Of a DNA stretch of 64,000 nt, positions 22,549 through 34,123 are shown one piece after another (the stretch's first letter is position 1; every line of letters begins with the position of its first letter). The position numbers were made by a program, and so were the translations under genes. Under the pieces are notes generated by a model that was given only the letters and a program-made list of their open reading frames with translations, ran no database searches and was not told the DNA's origin. Origin of the DNA: Sambucus nigra (Eukaryota > Streptophyta > Magnoliopsida > Dipsacales > Adoxaceae); contig OX422210.1 of assembly GCA_949130495.1 (NCBI GenBank), positions 631,660,585 through 631,724,584 on the forward strand. The letters run 5' to 3'.

Positions 22549-23313
22549 CAAAATATGCTTCAAGACTCACCAATAGCAAGAATTCCACCATCCTTGAGCT
22601 GAATTCCAAGCTCACTCCCATGGATGGTACTCTTCTTGATGATCCAACTTTGTATTGACAGTTAGTGGGGAGTCTTGTATACCTTATTGTCACGCGTCCA
22701 GATATTGCATATACGGTTCATATTGTTAATCGGGTTTCCTCTGCTCCCCTTTCGCATCATTATGCGGACGTTCTTCGCATTCTCATACACATCAAGGGGA
22801 GTGGGCTTCACTTCTTTGCTCATTCCCGTGCCTATTATCATGCAGATTGGGCAGGGGACCACACCAAACGCCGTTTTACCACTGGCTATTATTTCTTTCT
22901 CGATGATTCTCTTATATCGTGACGTAGCAAAAAATGAATTATTGTTGCTCGGTCTAGTACAAAAGTGGAATATTGTGCTCTTATTGATGCCACCTAGGAA
23001 CTTATTTGGCTAAGTTGGATATTTATTAACATAGGTGTTAGCCATTCCACGGCCACTATCATTCATTGTGACAATGAGAGTGTTATCCAAATTGATCACA
23101 ATGATATTTTTCATGAATGAACGAAGCATATTGAGATCGATTATCACTTTGTTAATCAACGTCTTCTCCACGGAAACATTGCCCTTCAATCTGTTTCAAC
23201 CACCGATGAGATTGTCGATGTTTTCACGAAGCCTCATCCTCCATACCATCTTTAGGATTTGATATCCAAACTCAAGTTGGTTTCCATCTTACCACCTTAA
23301 ATTTGAGGGGGAA
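22549..23313 (+). pseudogene. Copia family 2 RT end and RNase H, copy A
   Basis: It starts with LSQAKYASRLTNSKNS, then LVGSLVYLIVTRPDIAYTVH near 22660, YHADWAGDHTKRRFTTGYYF, SSTKVEYCALIDAT, TKHIEIDYHFV and VDVFTKP near 23230. These are the classical motifs at the end of copia RT and RNase H. The polypurine tract 'ttgagggggaat' at 23303-23314 precedes the LTR. It has frameshifts and stops. It continues the element whose 5' half ends at 11860; the 10.7 kb between hold nested or rearranged material and part of RT is missing. Confidence 0.88.
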
Positions 23314-23522
23314 TGTTAGTGTACTTAGTGTACATTATTATGTTATTGCACTTAGTATACTTAATGTACATTATTATATTACTGTACTACACTTGTACTA
23401 CAGTACTACCACATTGTAGCATCGTACTCCTAATTTAACTATATATTGGTCATGTATGTCCTTGTATAAACACACGAATCAATTGAATATATCTCTCTCT
23501 AATATCGTAACAAAAACAATAT
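23314..23522 (+). mobile_element. Copia family 2 3' LTR, copy A
   Basis: 209 bp from TGTTAGTGTACT after the polypurine tract to ATCGTAACA. 'Gtacttagtgtacattatt'-type words are repeated inside its first 80 bp. The TIR exon unit lies directly downstream. Confidence 0.85.
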
Positions 23523-23634
23523 AATGTTGGTGAAGCATGGAATTTTCTTGTAATTTCACCTCAATTCGAGAGGTGGTACGTAAGTAAAGCCCTTATTTGG
23601 GTCCTATTTGTTTTGTTTACATACATAAAATTAC

Positions 23635-24146
23635 CTTGTAGATATGGTCATCCTCGTTAGGAGTGCAGCATCTCCAATTGGTTTGGCCCACTCTTTTAAC
23701 TTGTTGAGCAGTTGTTCTTTTAGGATTTGGTCACGGGTTGCCACCTTGAATTGCCCTTTAAACCAATCAATTGTTTGAGTGATGATCCAGCAATGGTTCC
23801 TAAGATTAGCGGGATCAACCTCCAAGTAAACAACATAAACTCTATGTCCGCCTTTAAGGATCATCGCAAGTATATCGAGGCACCAATTCGAAAACAAGTA
23901 GTTCTTGGAGAAGATGATGATCGAAACCATCGATTGTTTAATTGTTTCCTCTAATATTTATCTCTTTATTGCCATCTCAGTATCGGCTATGAATATACGA
24001 AATCCTGAGCGCACCAAAGTTGTACGAAGGCGGGTCATAAAAAATTGACTATAGTCATCACCTTTCAAACTCAAAAACACGTCGTACAAGTATTCACCCA
24101 TTGAGGCGACAAGTGATTGAATTGCACAAGACGCACTCCCTAATCC
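23635..24146 (-). pseudogene. TIR-domain exon, A copy 2
   Basis: Same exon as at 12862-13370, with the same donor (CTACAAG|GTAATT). The second part is open: IIFSKNYLFSNWCLDILAM, VYLEVDPANLRNH, WFKGQFKVATRDQ, KEWAKPIGDAALL. A small frame break lies near 23950. The catalytic position of CLDEL reads Ile. Upstream, beyond 'aatccaaaaa', the sequence differs from copy 1. Confidence 0.9.
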
Positions 24147-25328
24147 AAAAAGGGGGTTTCTAAGGGCACCACAAAATTACTTCAAAATACCACAAGGTTT
24201 TAAAATCTGATTTTTGTTAAGGGCCATCACTCAATATATATATTTTTTAACACAAATAAAACACAAAATACCACTAAACTCCAAATTCTTACTCTCTCTC
24301 TCTATCCTCTACACTCCAAACTCTCCCTTTCTCATCTTCTCTTCACCCAACAAATTTGTCTCCATTCATATAACCTATCATCTTCAACAACATCTTCAAC
24401 AACATTATTAAAGTTTTGGTCCCCACACATAATTATTAAAGTTTTGTCCCCCACCAACCATCTTCAAAAACATTATTAAATATATAGGGTTTGTTCTTTA
24501 AATATTCACATACTAATGGTATTCCCACCATTAGACAATGACAACACCTCAAAAACAAATGACAACTCTACACATCTCATTGCTGAGGTAAACTTTGGAT
24601 CCCCTTACTTATATATTTATTTTTTCATAAGGGTTGATAAATTGAAAAAACACAACAAACGTACAGTTGGTTCGGGATCGAGGCCCCGATTTCATGGCAG
24701 AAATTCGGGATAAACCTCCCGAGACAACTCTATATTTTTTTGTTCGAAGTAGGTTCATTCGTTATAATCATACCGAACGTGATATACATATTCTATATAA
24801 GTACCCCGAATCAGTTGACATCGTTCGTTATGATCACCCCGAAACAGTTGAACATGATTCGTTAGGATCACCCCGAATTAATGAAACATAATCGGTATAT
24901 TCATGTCGAATAGAATTCAAAGACAATGTAATTCAAAGACATAATGTAATTCAAGTTTGGATCCAATGTAATTCAAATACACAATGTAATTCAAACATAA
25001 CATGTAATTCAACTACATTGCAAGTTTGTTATGAAATCGTATCATGTTGTGTTTCAAACTGTTAATAATTATGTTATGAAGTATCTTATCAATGTAATTC
25101 AAACATATGTTGTGATTATGTTATCAAGTACATTGCAAGCTTGTTCTCAATATTGTAATTCAAGTTCATTGATTGTGAGTACTAATAATATTTTTACTTA
25201 TGTAGGATGTTTTCATGGTTTTCAATGAGTTGTTATTTGATTAGGGTTTAGTGAACATCGATATACCCCAAATCGCGAAAGGTGGTGCGGTGTCAGTAGA
25301 TGTTAGTGCGACGTTCTTTACGGAGCAG
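24147..25328 (+). pseudogene. FAR1/MULE-type gene 5' part (A copy 2)
   Basis: The likely first exon 24516-24587 (MVFPPLDNDNTSKTNDN..) ends at a GAG|GTAAAC donor. A 618-bp intron, rich in 'aatgtaattcaa' words at 24920-25110, ends in GTAG. The second exon 25206-25328 encodes DVFMVFNELLFD, NIDIPQIAKGG and ATFFTEQ with one in-frame stop. 24147-24515 looks like promoter and UTR with CT-rich runs. Similarity to copy B stops at 25380, so the FAR1-like exon found at 62801 is absent here. Confidence 0.6.
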
Positions 25329-25380
25329 GTATTATAATGTTTGTTATTGATGTAATATTTGTATATATTGTAATTAGGTT

Positions 25381-26160
25381 GTACTTATTGCAATTTTTGA
25401 ATATAAAAAAGGTCTCAGATACTCATAATGCGCATCAAAGAAATTCAAACAAACCACCACCGAAAAATGTTGATAAAAGGGTCTTTCGACCTTAAGTCTC
25501 TAATTTCTTTGTCAAATATCATTTTAAGTGTCAAATCAACATGTATTATCACTTTAATTATTATTTCCCTTCTTTCCACACTTTTTATAAGAAATAATGG
25601 TCGCAAAAGTCATAAAATTGTTTAAAATTTGCATGAAGTGAAAATAGTGCTCAAAGTGACAAGGCTTTAAACATCAACACAGAAAGTGATACACAATATA
25701 GAAAAGGAACAAAAATTCCTAATGATGTTTTATATATTCGAGGTGAGAAAATATTAGGTATTAAACTCAATATATCAAAATATGGAAAGACTTGAAATAC
25801 AATGGCAATTTGGAGTTGTAGAAAATGCTATCATCAATATAGTTTATGTATATTAAATCTGATTGATAAGGTTACAAATATATATATATATATATCATAA
25901 TGACTATTATATCATGTCAAATATTGTACAATCTTGTTATAAGAACTGTAGTTTTAACAAATAGTGAATGCATAAAAAAGTTAAAAAGAAACTCTAAGAT
26001 TGAGTGACGTAAATTGAATTTTAAATAGAAATTGAATTAGTTTTACCAAATCTATGCTTGCTTTTTGGACGATTAAATAGAAAATGTGTCATAGATACAT
26101 GTAAATCGTCATAAAAGATTAGCATAAATAATCTCATAAAGCGACACAAAAACATATTTA
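25381..26160. other. No recognisable feature
   Basis: AT-rich single-copy sequence with a short (TA)n at about 25880-25896. No coding signal or repeat of the window is seen. Confidence 0.5.
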
Positions 26161-27350
26161 TAGTAGGGTGTAAGGATAAATTTCTAATTGAGTCAATTTG
26201 TATGTATTGATTTCATTGCGGACAAAATATTTTGAGATATAGGTTAGGCTTTGTGTTTGTTGACCTTTCAAGCCTATAACGTGTTTGGATGAAGACGTAG
26301 CGGTTAAGTTTCAGAGATTGCATATCATGCCATGTTTAGTGCCACATTTATGTCTTCATGTTCCGAGGATCTCTTAGGTATGGATGCCTATGTATTTTGA
26401 TCCTTGGCTAATTTATAATTGGATGTAAGGATTTTTTATAAAAATAATTTTAAATTGTTTTAAAATAATTTATCCTTTTTATATTTTTTAGAAGAATAAT
26501 AATTTTTTCGTGACTTCGTTCGAACGAGTATAGGTACCTCGTTAGAACCTGTTCAAACGAAACTTCGAACGAGATGTTATATATCCTTCGTTGGAATCTC
26601 GTTGGATGTGTCGTTTAAATGGTGTTCGAACGAGATGTTATACTCCGTTTGAACGAGGTTCAAAGTCATTCGAACGAGTACCGATTTTCTGAAGAATTTG
26701 AGTTTTTCCAAACTGTATTTTATCCTTATCCCATTTTCAACAAACCACCTATAACGAGTGCAGAGCATCATTTTATTTAGATTAAAAAAACTTATATTTT
26801 GAGTTCCCACTCTTTAGAAAAGATCTCAAACCCCCTAGTTTTCACTCAATTTGTTTAGGAGGCAAGCTTCATCTTATATATGCTTTGAAGATCCTATTTT
26901 GGCCACCAAGGTTTATTATCCATTATCTTTGTGAGAATTGTTTCATTGCGGTGGATTTTGTATACATTGTTTACACACAGTTTACTCGGTTGTGTGGTAT
27001 TGCGGTGAAGAAGCAATCACTTCCGTTGTCTGATCCGTAGACGATTATCGAGTTGTTCGGTGGATACCGAGGCGTGTGTTGATTCACACGTTGTCGCAGT
27101 TGGGTGGGTGAATTCCTACGTTGTCGTTATAGAGGAGCGATTGAAGATTGAAGACGCGTCAAGACTTGCGAGGGAGTCGAGTTTTTGAGTAAGTCTTCTG
27201 TCAGTCTATTGTAAATTCGTATCACATTGAATTTTGGTTAATCTGTTTTAATTATAACTTGTTTAAAATTGATGCAACGATTATCTAGGGTAAATTAGAA
27301 TTAAAAAAAATAGTTGCTTTGTTTATCAGACCCTTTTCCATATTAGAACC
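26161..27350 (+). mobile_element. Probable LTR-retrotransposon LTR of another family
   Basis: I see no coding sequence. A cluster of TCGTTCGAACGA-type palindromes (26516-26697) is followed by a moderately GC-rich block (26930-27200) with 'ttgtgtggtattgcggtgaagaag' and repeated 'gttgtcg'. This resembles LTRs of large copia (SIRE/Maximus-like) elements. No TG/CA ends, PBS or TSD could be fixed, so the identity and orientation are inferred. Confidence 0.4.
26516..26697. repeat. Palindrome cluster TCGTTCGAACGA
   Basis: A perfect 12-bp palindrome (26516-26527) is followed by six related words: TCGTTAGAAC, GTTCAAACGAAACTTCGAACGAG, GTTCGAACGAG, CGTTTGAACGAG and ATTCGAACGAG. They alternate with 'gagatgttata' and lie within 180 bp. 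The words match those in the chromovirus LTR at 16111-16207, although the rest of the two regions does not. Confidence 0.85.
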
Positions 27351-27893
27351 CTTACATCGCCTATAGTAAGGCATTTTCTCTTAAGGTTTTTTGGATGTAT
27401 CACGAAATGTGAAAAGGGGATCCAATCTAAGAAAATTGATAAAACTTTGACACCTAAATACCACATAACGAAGGAGGAAAAATGCAAAATTTCCATATAT
27501 GATACATTTAGGGTTCAAAGTTCAAGATGTGAAATAGTAGGGGCCAAAATCAACATAGATGAATAAATAGCAACCAAGCTCCCAATATACTTTCTTTTTA
27601 TTTTGTTATTTGTTTGAAGGCATAAAAGTATAAAAAATTCTATTTTTCATTGTTGGACTTTTAATTCTAAAAATTGTCAATTATACTTGTAAAGCATCAC
27701 AAAATATAATCATAAAGCCACACATAAAGTTTATCCATAATATGGTTCATGAAATTTGGTCACTATTTGGTGTCATATATCACAAAAGTTTACTACATTA
27801 TCAATTTCCCTGCCATTATCAATGGGTCAGGTCAGACCAACCCAACTCGATTAAGAGTGGTCCATGGGTTGTAGCGGGTCGGGCTGGAGATTA
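27351..27893. other. No recognisable gene
   Basis: AT-rich sequence. Near 27907-27950 a block 'cagccattgtgccatccata' repeats the one at 28368-28388 that holds the HMA start region. This suggests a partial duplication of the HMA gene 5' end downstream of its second exon. Confidence 0.4.
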
Positions 27894-28270
27894 TCAACGG
27901 CCCAAGTCGGTCCAGCCATTGTGCCATCCATATATTTTTGTGGAGTGTAATATTTTGGCGAATAAGGCTTTCACAAGCCATTTTCTCAATATTTTCACCA
28001 CTTGAACCGGGTCAACGTCTCTGATCACGGTTAATTTATGTTCCTTTACATCCAAACTCAAGGAATCAACTCCTATGCACAGTAAAAAAACAAAGCAAAT
28101 TGAATTAAATACTAGCACAATATAAGTTTTGTTTGGGATAGATTACTCCCACGGAATTGTGAATTATAATATTTACAGACAAATTGAAAATAACCTGAAA
28201 GCTTGCCAACTGCATTCATGGCCTTTTGTCTCTCTTTATCATCATGTACACGCAATTTGACCACAACTTT
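27894..28270 (-). CDS. HMA (heavy-metal-associated) domain, two exons
   Basis: Minus-strand exon 28195-28270 encodes KVVVKLRVHDDKERQKAMNA. It ends in phase 1 at a CAG|GTTATT donor. Exon 27894-28072 after ATAG encodes GVDSLSLDVKEHKLTVIRDV then DPVQVVKILRK. This beta-alpha-beta-beta-alpha order and the VDS...KLTVIGDVDP signature are those of plant HMA/HIPP proteins. The metal-binding MxCxxC motif is absent, as in non-metal HIPPs. After LRK the last strand is lost and the frame runs to a stop at 27894. A possible own start (MAET) lies at 28363-28374, ending in a GT donor. The domain could be a HIPP-like gene or the C-terminus of the LRR gene upstream. Confidence 0.75.
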
Positions 28271-28955
28271 CTACAACAAAAAGCAATAACAGTGATTAGC
28301 ATGTCAAACATCACAAATAAAGACGAGACATAAATCAAACAATAAACAATACAATAGTTCACCGTTTCAGCCATTGTGCCATCCACATATTTTTTTTTTA
28401 GTGCACTGGTGTCATAACTGTTTTGAAACAATTGCCTTTCTGTATAGATTTCATTCATTCTGAAGAGATATATTAGATATTACACTAAACTATGTATATT
28501 TCTTCTTCCACATAAGCGAACATCATTTGGTTTAATACGTACATCATTTGGAATAGGTGCTCATAAATGCCACTAATATATCGGACATCTATGAATTTGG
28601 TGGTTAATTTTTGGGTTTATTGTGTTCGAATCGGTTCTTTTATATTTTAAGATCCTTTATCTTTATAATTGAACACACTATCATAATATTGCACGCAAAA
28701 AATGATATTTTTAAAATTCATTTTTTCACTCCGGTTCTTCAACTCTTCGCATATATCTCCTCAAAACCTTCCATGTGGAAAAAAAGTGTAAATTGAAATT
28801 GTATTTTGAGCAATATTTAATTTCAAAGTTCATCATTTATAACGAGAACCCTACAAATAAATTTCTAATTTTTTTCTTATATTTCTCCTCTGAAGAGAAT
28901 GTGTGTAATGGACCTTTTACTTTTATGTGGGAGGGGGCCAAAGTGATTGCCTAAC

Positions 28956-29471
28956 CTGTAATTTGATAAGTGGACCGCTTCTATCTTGGACGATTTTTGA
29001 TTGTGTACCTGAGGGACTTCCTCCCTTTTCAGCACCAAGGGGTTCTTCATGTGCACCTCTTTGTCCAGTATGAGCAAGTGTATTAGAAAGAAAAAGTGAA
29101 CTTAGCCTCTCATTAGTTTTCAACTTATCAATCTCCAACATCGGATTGTTGATCACCCTTTCAGTCTCCAAGAAGTCAGACTCAGGCGCTTCTATAATCA
29201 CAACTTTTTCCATCGACTTCACGTCGACCCCTAACTTCCTTTGAAACACGTCAAGTTCTTGCATAAACCTATTATCCTCCGGATACATAATGCTATGGTT
29301 TTGGTGAAAAGCAAGCATCTTTAGGAAAAAATCGGGCTGTAGCACATAAATTCTGGTATTTGTGTCAGCAGTTAGCTCCCTCCACATCTCGGGAAGAGGG
29401 AAGTCGTAGCCAGACAGTGCAGGAGTGTAAAGGAGGCCAGACGTAGTTGCTCCTTCAGGTTCAGGGTCGAC
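28956..29471 (-). CDS. 172-codon internal exon of unknown family between LRR and HMA
   Basis: The minus-strand frame lies between a CAG acceptor (29472-29474) and a TTACAG|GTTAGG donor (28955). It is exactly 172 codons and phase 0 at both ends. It encodes VDPEPEGATTSGLLY, PEMWRELTADTNTRIYVLQP, VFQRKLGVDVKSMEKVVIIE and a low-complexity tail EEPLGAEKGGSPSG. I do not recognise the family. Open reading with sound splice signals on both sides suggests a real exon. It would join the LRR exon (ending at an AAG|GTAAGT donor) in phase 0 and can also splice in phase 0 to the HMA exon. Confidence 0.6.
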
Positions 29472-29810
29472 CTGCCCAGGAAAAAAAAATGTACATTGCT
29501 AAAAACTTAATACGTAAACGCATCATTTGCACTACTAGAGTTTGTCAAGCTAAATATGTGATGATATAAAGAGAACTTGAAGCGAAAAAGTATTTTGAAC
29601 TAGTTTAGGTGGAAAAAAAATCAACTTAACATATTTGAGAATACTTTTGTTTAAACCAAATAAACTGAATCTACATATATATAAAGAGTAAAATGCACAG
29701 TTTGAAGATTCCCATGCTTGAAATAAAGTGACAGATCATGGGTTCATTCTCAACAAATGAGAGATGAAATGAGCATTTGTCTAGTCTGGTGTGGTAAAAT
29801 CAAGTATTTA

Positions 29811-30046
29811 CTCCCTCCGACCCAAATTAATAATCATGCTTCTTTTTCAGTCTGTCCTAAATTTATAGTCGTGTTTCTAAAAATTGTATATAAAACTATA
29901 ATAAATTACAAAGTTATTCAACCGAACAATGATCCAAATATATGTCTTGCATTCAAAAGTATTCATCATTTTAAGGAGGATATATTTGAAAAGTAAAAAC
30001 TTTTCTTAAAATATTTGGCTTTAAAATTAATTTGGGACGGAGGGAG
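29811..30046. mobile_element. Stowaway-type (Tc1/mariner) MITE
   Basis: 236 bp with ends CTCCCTCCGACCCAAATTA and TAATTTGGGACGGAGGGAG, flanked by TA dinucleotides at 29809-29810 and 30047-30048. It lies inside the predicted intron between the LRR exon and the 172-codon exon. Confidence 0.93.
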
Positions 30047-30346
30047 TATAATTTAAACCCCACCTGGCCAGTAACAACTTATTGGTTCCAATCCTATTTC
30101 TCGCACGAGTAGGTTGATTCATTGCTTGTATTGAAAAGAAAAAGACAAATGAAGGCAACAGTCAACACCCTTTCCGTGGAGAAAATATTCAGAAATACAG
30201 AAATCATATTTTGAGAGAGATGTGAATGTTGATTCTCAGTTTATAAGACACTAAAATGGTATAGATAGATAGTATGGCATCGAGTTACGACAAACGCCAT
30301 CATAGAACCTTCTAAACATAAATTGTTGAAAATAATGAAAACTTAC

Positions 30347-32009
30347 CTTGCTATTTAGAGAGGTTTGCATAGCTTCTTCCAGTTGATCCACTAAATCATC
30401 ATCCTTTCCAAGTGGGTCAAAGAGACGAACCAAGTAATCATGTTGGTGGTTGTTCCAGTCTGATTTGTGCCACTCCAATGCTTCCCACCAGTCACTTTTA
30501 CCTTTGATTTCCTTCATATATATATTAAATATTTGCACGCCAAGAAGAGTCTTCAACTTTGGGCAGTTATAAACAATCATCCTTTCTAACTTTTGTCCGA
30601 TGCATAAGCCACAAGAAACACTGACCAATTTAGGTAGGTGAATAAGCGATGCATTGCATAAGCTCGGGAGATACTGATCAAGTTTATGGCCTGAATATTC
30701 AAAACTCACTACGCTTTCGATTTTAGGGCAGTCTTCAACGATAAGTTGTTTCTGTTTGATGAGATTTCCAAGCAATTCTACAGTGAAAATAGTACTCAAC
30801 TGGGGGCATGAATGTAGGGCCAAGGTTGTTAAATTAGATAGACAACCACTAACAATTGGTCCTTTCCAAATGCACGCTACTTTCTTCATGCAATGGAGAC
30901 TCAAGTATTCTAGAATTCCAAGTAGGGGCAGTTTGGTCTCATTTGCTTCAAAGATTTCAACTCCATCGACAATCGATTTCATCTCATGGCATTCCACCAA
31001 CAATAAATAATGCAGAAAAACATTAATCTCAGCGATAATGAATTTGGGCAGCCTCTCAATTGTCCAATTGCGGTCAAGGAAGAGAGCTCTGGCGTGTCTG
31101 AGTGTTTTGGCAATTGAATCAAGGTTCCCCTCGCCATTTACATATTTTAGGCTTTTTCCTAAATTCTCAAAATTAGTTTGAAGAGATTTTAGTGTAACAG
31201 ATATAATAGGTCTCTCATGGCGGCCAACAATCAATCTAAAATTCGACACCGGAGAGATCCCCGTAACTTGCCAGAATTTTTGTAGTAGTTCAACTGTTGG
31301 CAAATACAATTTAAGTCTTTCCAGGTTTGTTAAGCCACACAAGTCAATCATGATAGCTTCCACCTCAACATCCCACCATCCACAATCTGGATCCACATCA
31401 ATGCATAATTCATTAAAACGACGCAATTTTGACAGTGTGGCCCTTGGGATGATTGCCACAGTTCCTCCCTTCAAGTCTTCTATGTATTTGTTGGCATCTC
31501 GGCATAAGGACACCTTCAGGCATTCCAAATTAATTAACAATCCAATTTCATTTGGTACATATATAAGCGCAATACCTTCAATATCAAGTAATTTTAGATT
31601 AATCAGTGCCCCAATTTCAGGGGGTAATTCCATCAGGAGTCGACAACCTCTCAAGTAGAATTCTCGGATTTCAAGCAATCTAGAAATGGATGGGGGCAAA
31701 CATTTAATGCTCGTATAGGACAAATCCAATACTTGGAGAGCTGGCGTACTCTCAAAGAATGTGAGAGGAATCTTAGCCAAATCAGGGTTCTGTATGACCA
31801 ATTTTTTAAGGGTTGGGCAGAAAGGGTTTTTCGCCACCTCGGATAGTTCATTATTCCTTAAGCTTATTGTCATGGCCTTCCACTCAACTTTCGGTGTCTC
31901 TTTCAATTTGGATCCTTCTGCTAGAGTCGGAACACATCGTCCCCACTAGTGTCATGTTTACCTTCAAGCACTTCAATAATTTTTTGAATGGACTCTAACT
32001 CATCACTGA
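30347..32009 (-). CDS. Leucine-rich-repeat exon of a CC-NBS-LRR (RPS2/RPS5-type) resistance gene, 5' truncated
   Basis: An open minus-strand frame of over 500 codons starts in EGSKLKETPKVEWKAMTISL and has regular LRRs: LKKLVIQNPDLAKIP, LQVLDLSYTSIKCLP, LLEIREFYLRGC, LINLKLLDIEGI, LINLECLKVSLC. Later repeats follow the LTTLALHSCPQLSTI and LERMIVYNCPKLKTL patterns typical of this NLR class. It ends at an AAG|GTAAGT donor at 30346. Upstream, DELESIQKIIEVLEG reads in another frame after TTTCAG at 32010-32015, and a stop separates the two frames near 31940. No P-loop, GLPL or MHD motif is visible on either strand to 34 kb, so the NB-ARC is missing. Such proteins act as intracellular immune receptors; this one is incomplete. 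Confidence 0.8.
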
Positions 32010-34123
32010 AATTGAATTCGTAATATAAAACATGAAAAATGAGCATATCGTTAATCTGATGTCATTACACATATTCCTGCAAATAGAAAACTAATTTGGT
32101 GGTATTGTCATATGAATATAAGATTGAAATCTAAAAATAGTGGAGAAAGAGTTGGGTGTTTCGAGAGTATTACACATCCAACTCCAAATGGGGTCTCAGA
32201 GTGGAAGGACAAGCGTGTTACAATGTCCCAATACCCTTAGTATAAAAACAAAAACCACAACAATATTCGTGTCATGTGTTCAATATATGAAAAACATCAT
32301 GTCAAATGCCTTTTATCTCTCTCTCTCCATATAATGAACTTATCTTATGATTTTGTAAAAAATAAATGGCTATGAGGACAGTTTATCACTACAGTTCAAT
32401 GAAAGTTTTATTGACAGGGATTATTTCATGGGGTTGGAGTTAAAAGCCAATTGACTAAACTAATAATTAATGGAGTGGTCGAGTAAAAACTTATTCTATA
32501 ATAACCTACAATTATATACGTGACAGGACTAGTTGAATCGATTTGTCTATAATACCCTTTTACAGTTTTTGAGTCAAACTTTCAATAATCTACAATTTGT
32601 CTTTTACGCCTTTAATCATATGCGTGAAACTTTATAATCTCTCTCTCTCTCTCAGCATATTGATAAACAGACGAGAGAAATGAAGAATATATTCTAAGCA
32701 AGAATTAATTTGAAAAGCTGTGAATCAGGATTTATTACAGGAGGGTTCAAATGGACATTTGAGGGGATTCTCTTTCCAGTTAGAACTAGTGCTGATGCTA
32801 ATTAATTGAAAATTTTCCAGAGAGGCTGCCTTGCCTTTATTCCCTTTGAAAGACATGAATAAGCTGGAGGTTACAAGTAGCAACACACCAGCTGTTATAT
32901 TAGAAGAAAATGTGAGGAGAAATTTCACAATTTTGAAAAATAATGCAGCGTTGGTTCTTCGTAATAAATCAAACCCAAGCATGGTAGGCAATGAATATTC
33001 TGTGGGAAAAGAGCTCAATGCGTCCCCTTCGACAGTGGAAGATTTGAAGACAAAAGGAGAAAAACAAGGTGTCTATAGAGGTCAAATATATTGGCCCTGA
33101 ACCAATGGTTTTAAGCAAGATTGGTTGTTATCAGCCAAACCTTTATGTCAGTGGTCTAAAGGGGTGGGGTCTTCATTCTTTACAACTAGTGATTTCTATA
33201 AGAAAAGCCATGCCTACTCAAGTGAACCCAGACATGACTCTAAATTGTAAATTAAGAGAGGATTTTTCTTAAGAGGAAGAGGCTTTAAGGGAAGACGCAT
33301 TGGAAGAGTGCAGTGATTTATCAGAATTAGATCCGAGTATAGATAAAGAGGCAGACCCAGACCTCGTGTCGCTGCTCCTCTTCTCTTGGCTTTCATGGGC
33401 TTTATTAGTAAGGGGAGAACAAAACTTTTCATCTGCGCGTTGCTCCTACAACCACTTTCTTTGCTGAGGTTTTCCAAGCAACCTTGGGCTCGTTAAGGCT
33501 AATGCTCATGGTGGATTTTCCCATCAGATGCAACCGTAGCAGGCCACAAGCGACGTGCGTAAACCTGTAAAGGAGCTGTAGAACGTGGTGGCAGAGACTC
33601 TGGACGAGAAGATGAAAGAGGATGAGGTGGGACTGGTAAGATACTCAGAACAGGAAGCGGAATGGATGAGGTAGTAGATAACTCAAGAGTAAAGTTTGGT
33701 GTTGGTGTGGGGATTTTTTTACCATACAATTTGTTGATTATCCCGGGGACGTGGAACATTTGTTGACTAATCCTGTCATGAGCCATGCTAATTCCTCCTA
33801 TTTTGAATCCTGGTCCAGTTGACTGGTGCAAATTCTTCTTTGGTTTCTTTGGTCGTTAGTTCCTTTTTCTTTCTGAGATAAGCGAGGTCATTGAGAGCAA
33901 GGGTCGGAGAGGGTGGGTGTACCTCCTAAGAGCATAACATTAGAGAACAGTAGTTTATCCCAGAAGCTAATTTATTTGAAATTTCTAATGTTGAGCCTTT
34001 TTTCAAAATTGGTTGACCGGGCATAGTCTCGCTAATCTTCTGCAAGAGATTGAGATTTTGCACCATAAGGACTTGCTTGATCTTCCAAATTCTCATGATT
34101 AATCAGAGGGTTTGATGGGCCTA
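32010..34123. other. No confident gene; possible retroelement debris
   Basis: AT-rich to 32730. At 32828-33100 a plus-strand frame (LEVTSSNTPAVILEENVRRN..) could be LINE linker sequence. At 33499-33831 a minus-strand frame with SSRPESLPPRSTAPLQVYAR resembles the Ser/Pro linker before RT in copia polyproteins. Neither is firm. No NB-ARC is found where the NLR 5' part would be expected. Confidence 0.35.

Larger units (their letters stand above)
3586..25380 (+). repeat. Large direct segmental duplication, copy A
   Basis: Nearly every stretch of this block is present in the same order and orientation at 42987-62770. Identity is high, with scattered substitutions and indels. Colinearity ends after 'attgtaattaggtt', at 25380 here and 62770 in copy B. 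Without the gypsy insertion (14.7-20.4 kb) copy A is about 16.0 kb. Without its solo LTR copy B is about 16.2 kb. Confidence 0.93.

Noticed and set aside
28363..28374. Calling a complete HIPP gene from MAET
   Set aside because: The short start exon is possible, but the C-terminus lacks the last HMA strand and the isoprenylation CaaX end, so completeness cannot be claimed.
30756..31658. Plus-strand ORFs opposite the LRR exon
   Set aside because: The minus strand carries a continuous LRR protein; the plus-strand frames lack recognisable motifs.
33499..33831. Pro/Ser-rich minus ORF as the missing 5' part of the NLR
   Set aside because: It has no P-loop or other NB-ARC motif and looks more like a copia linker.
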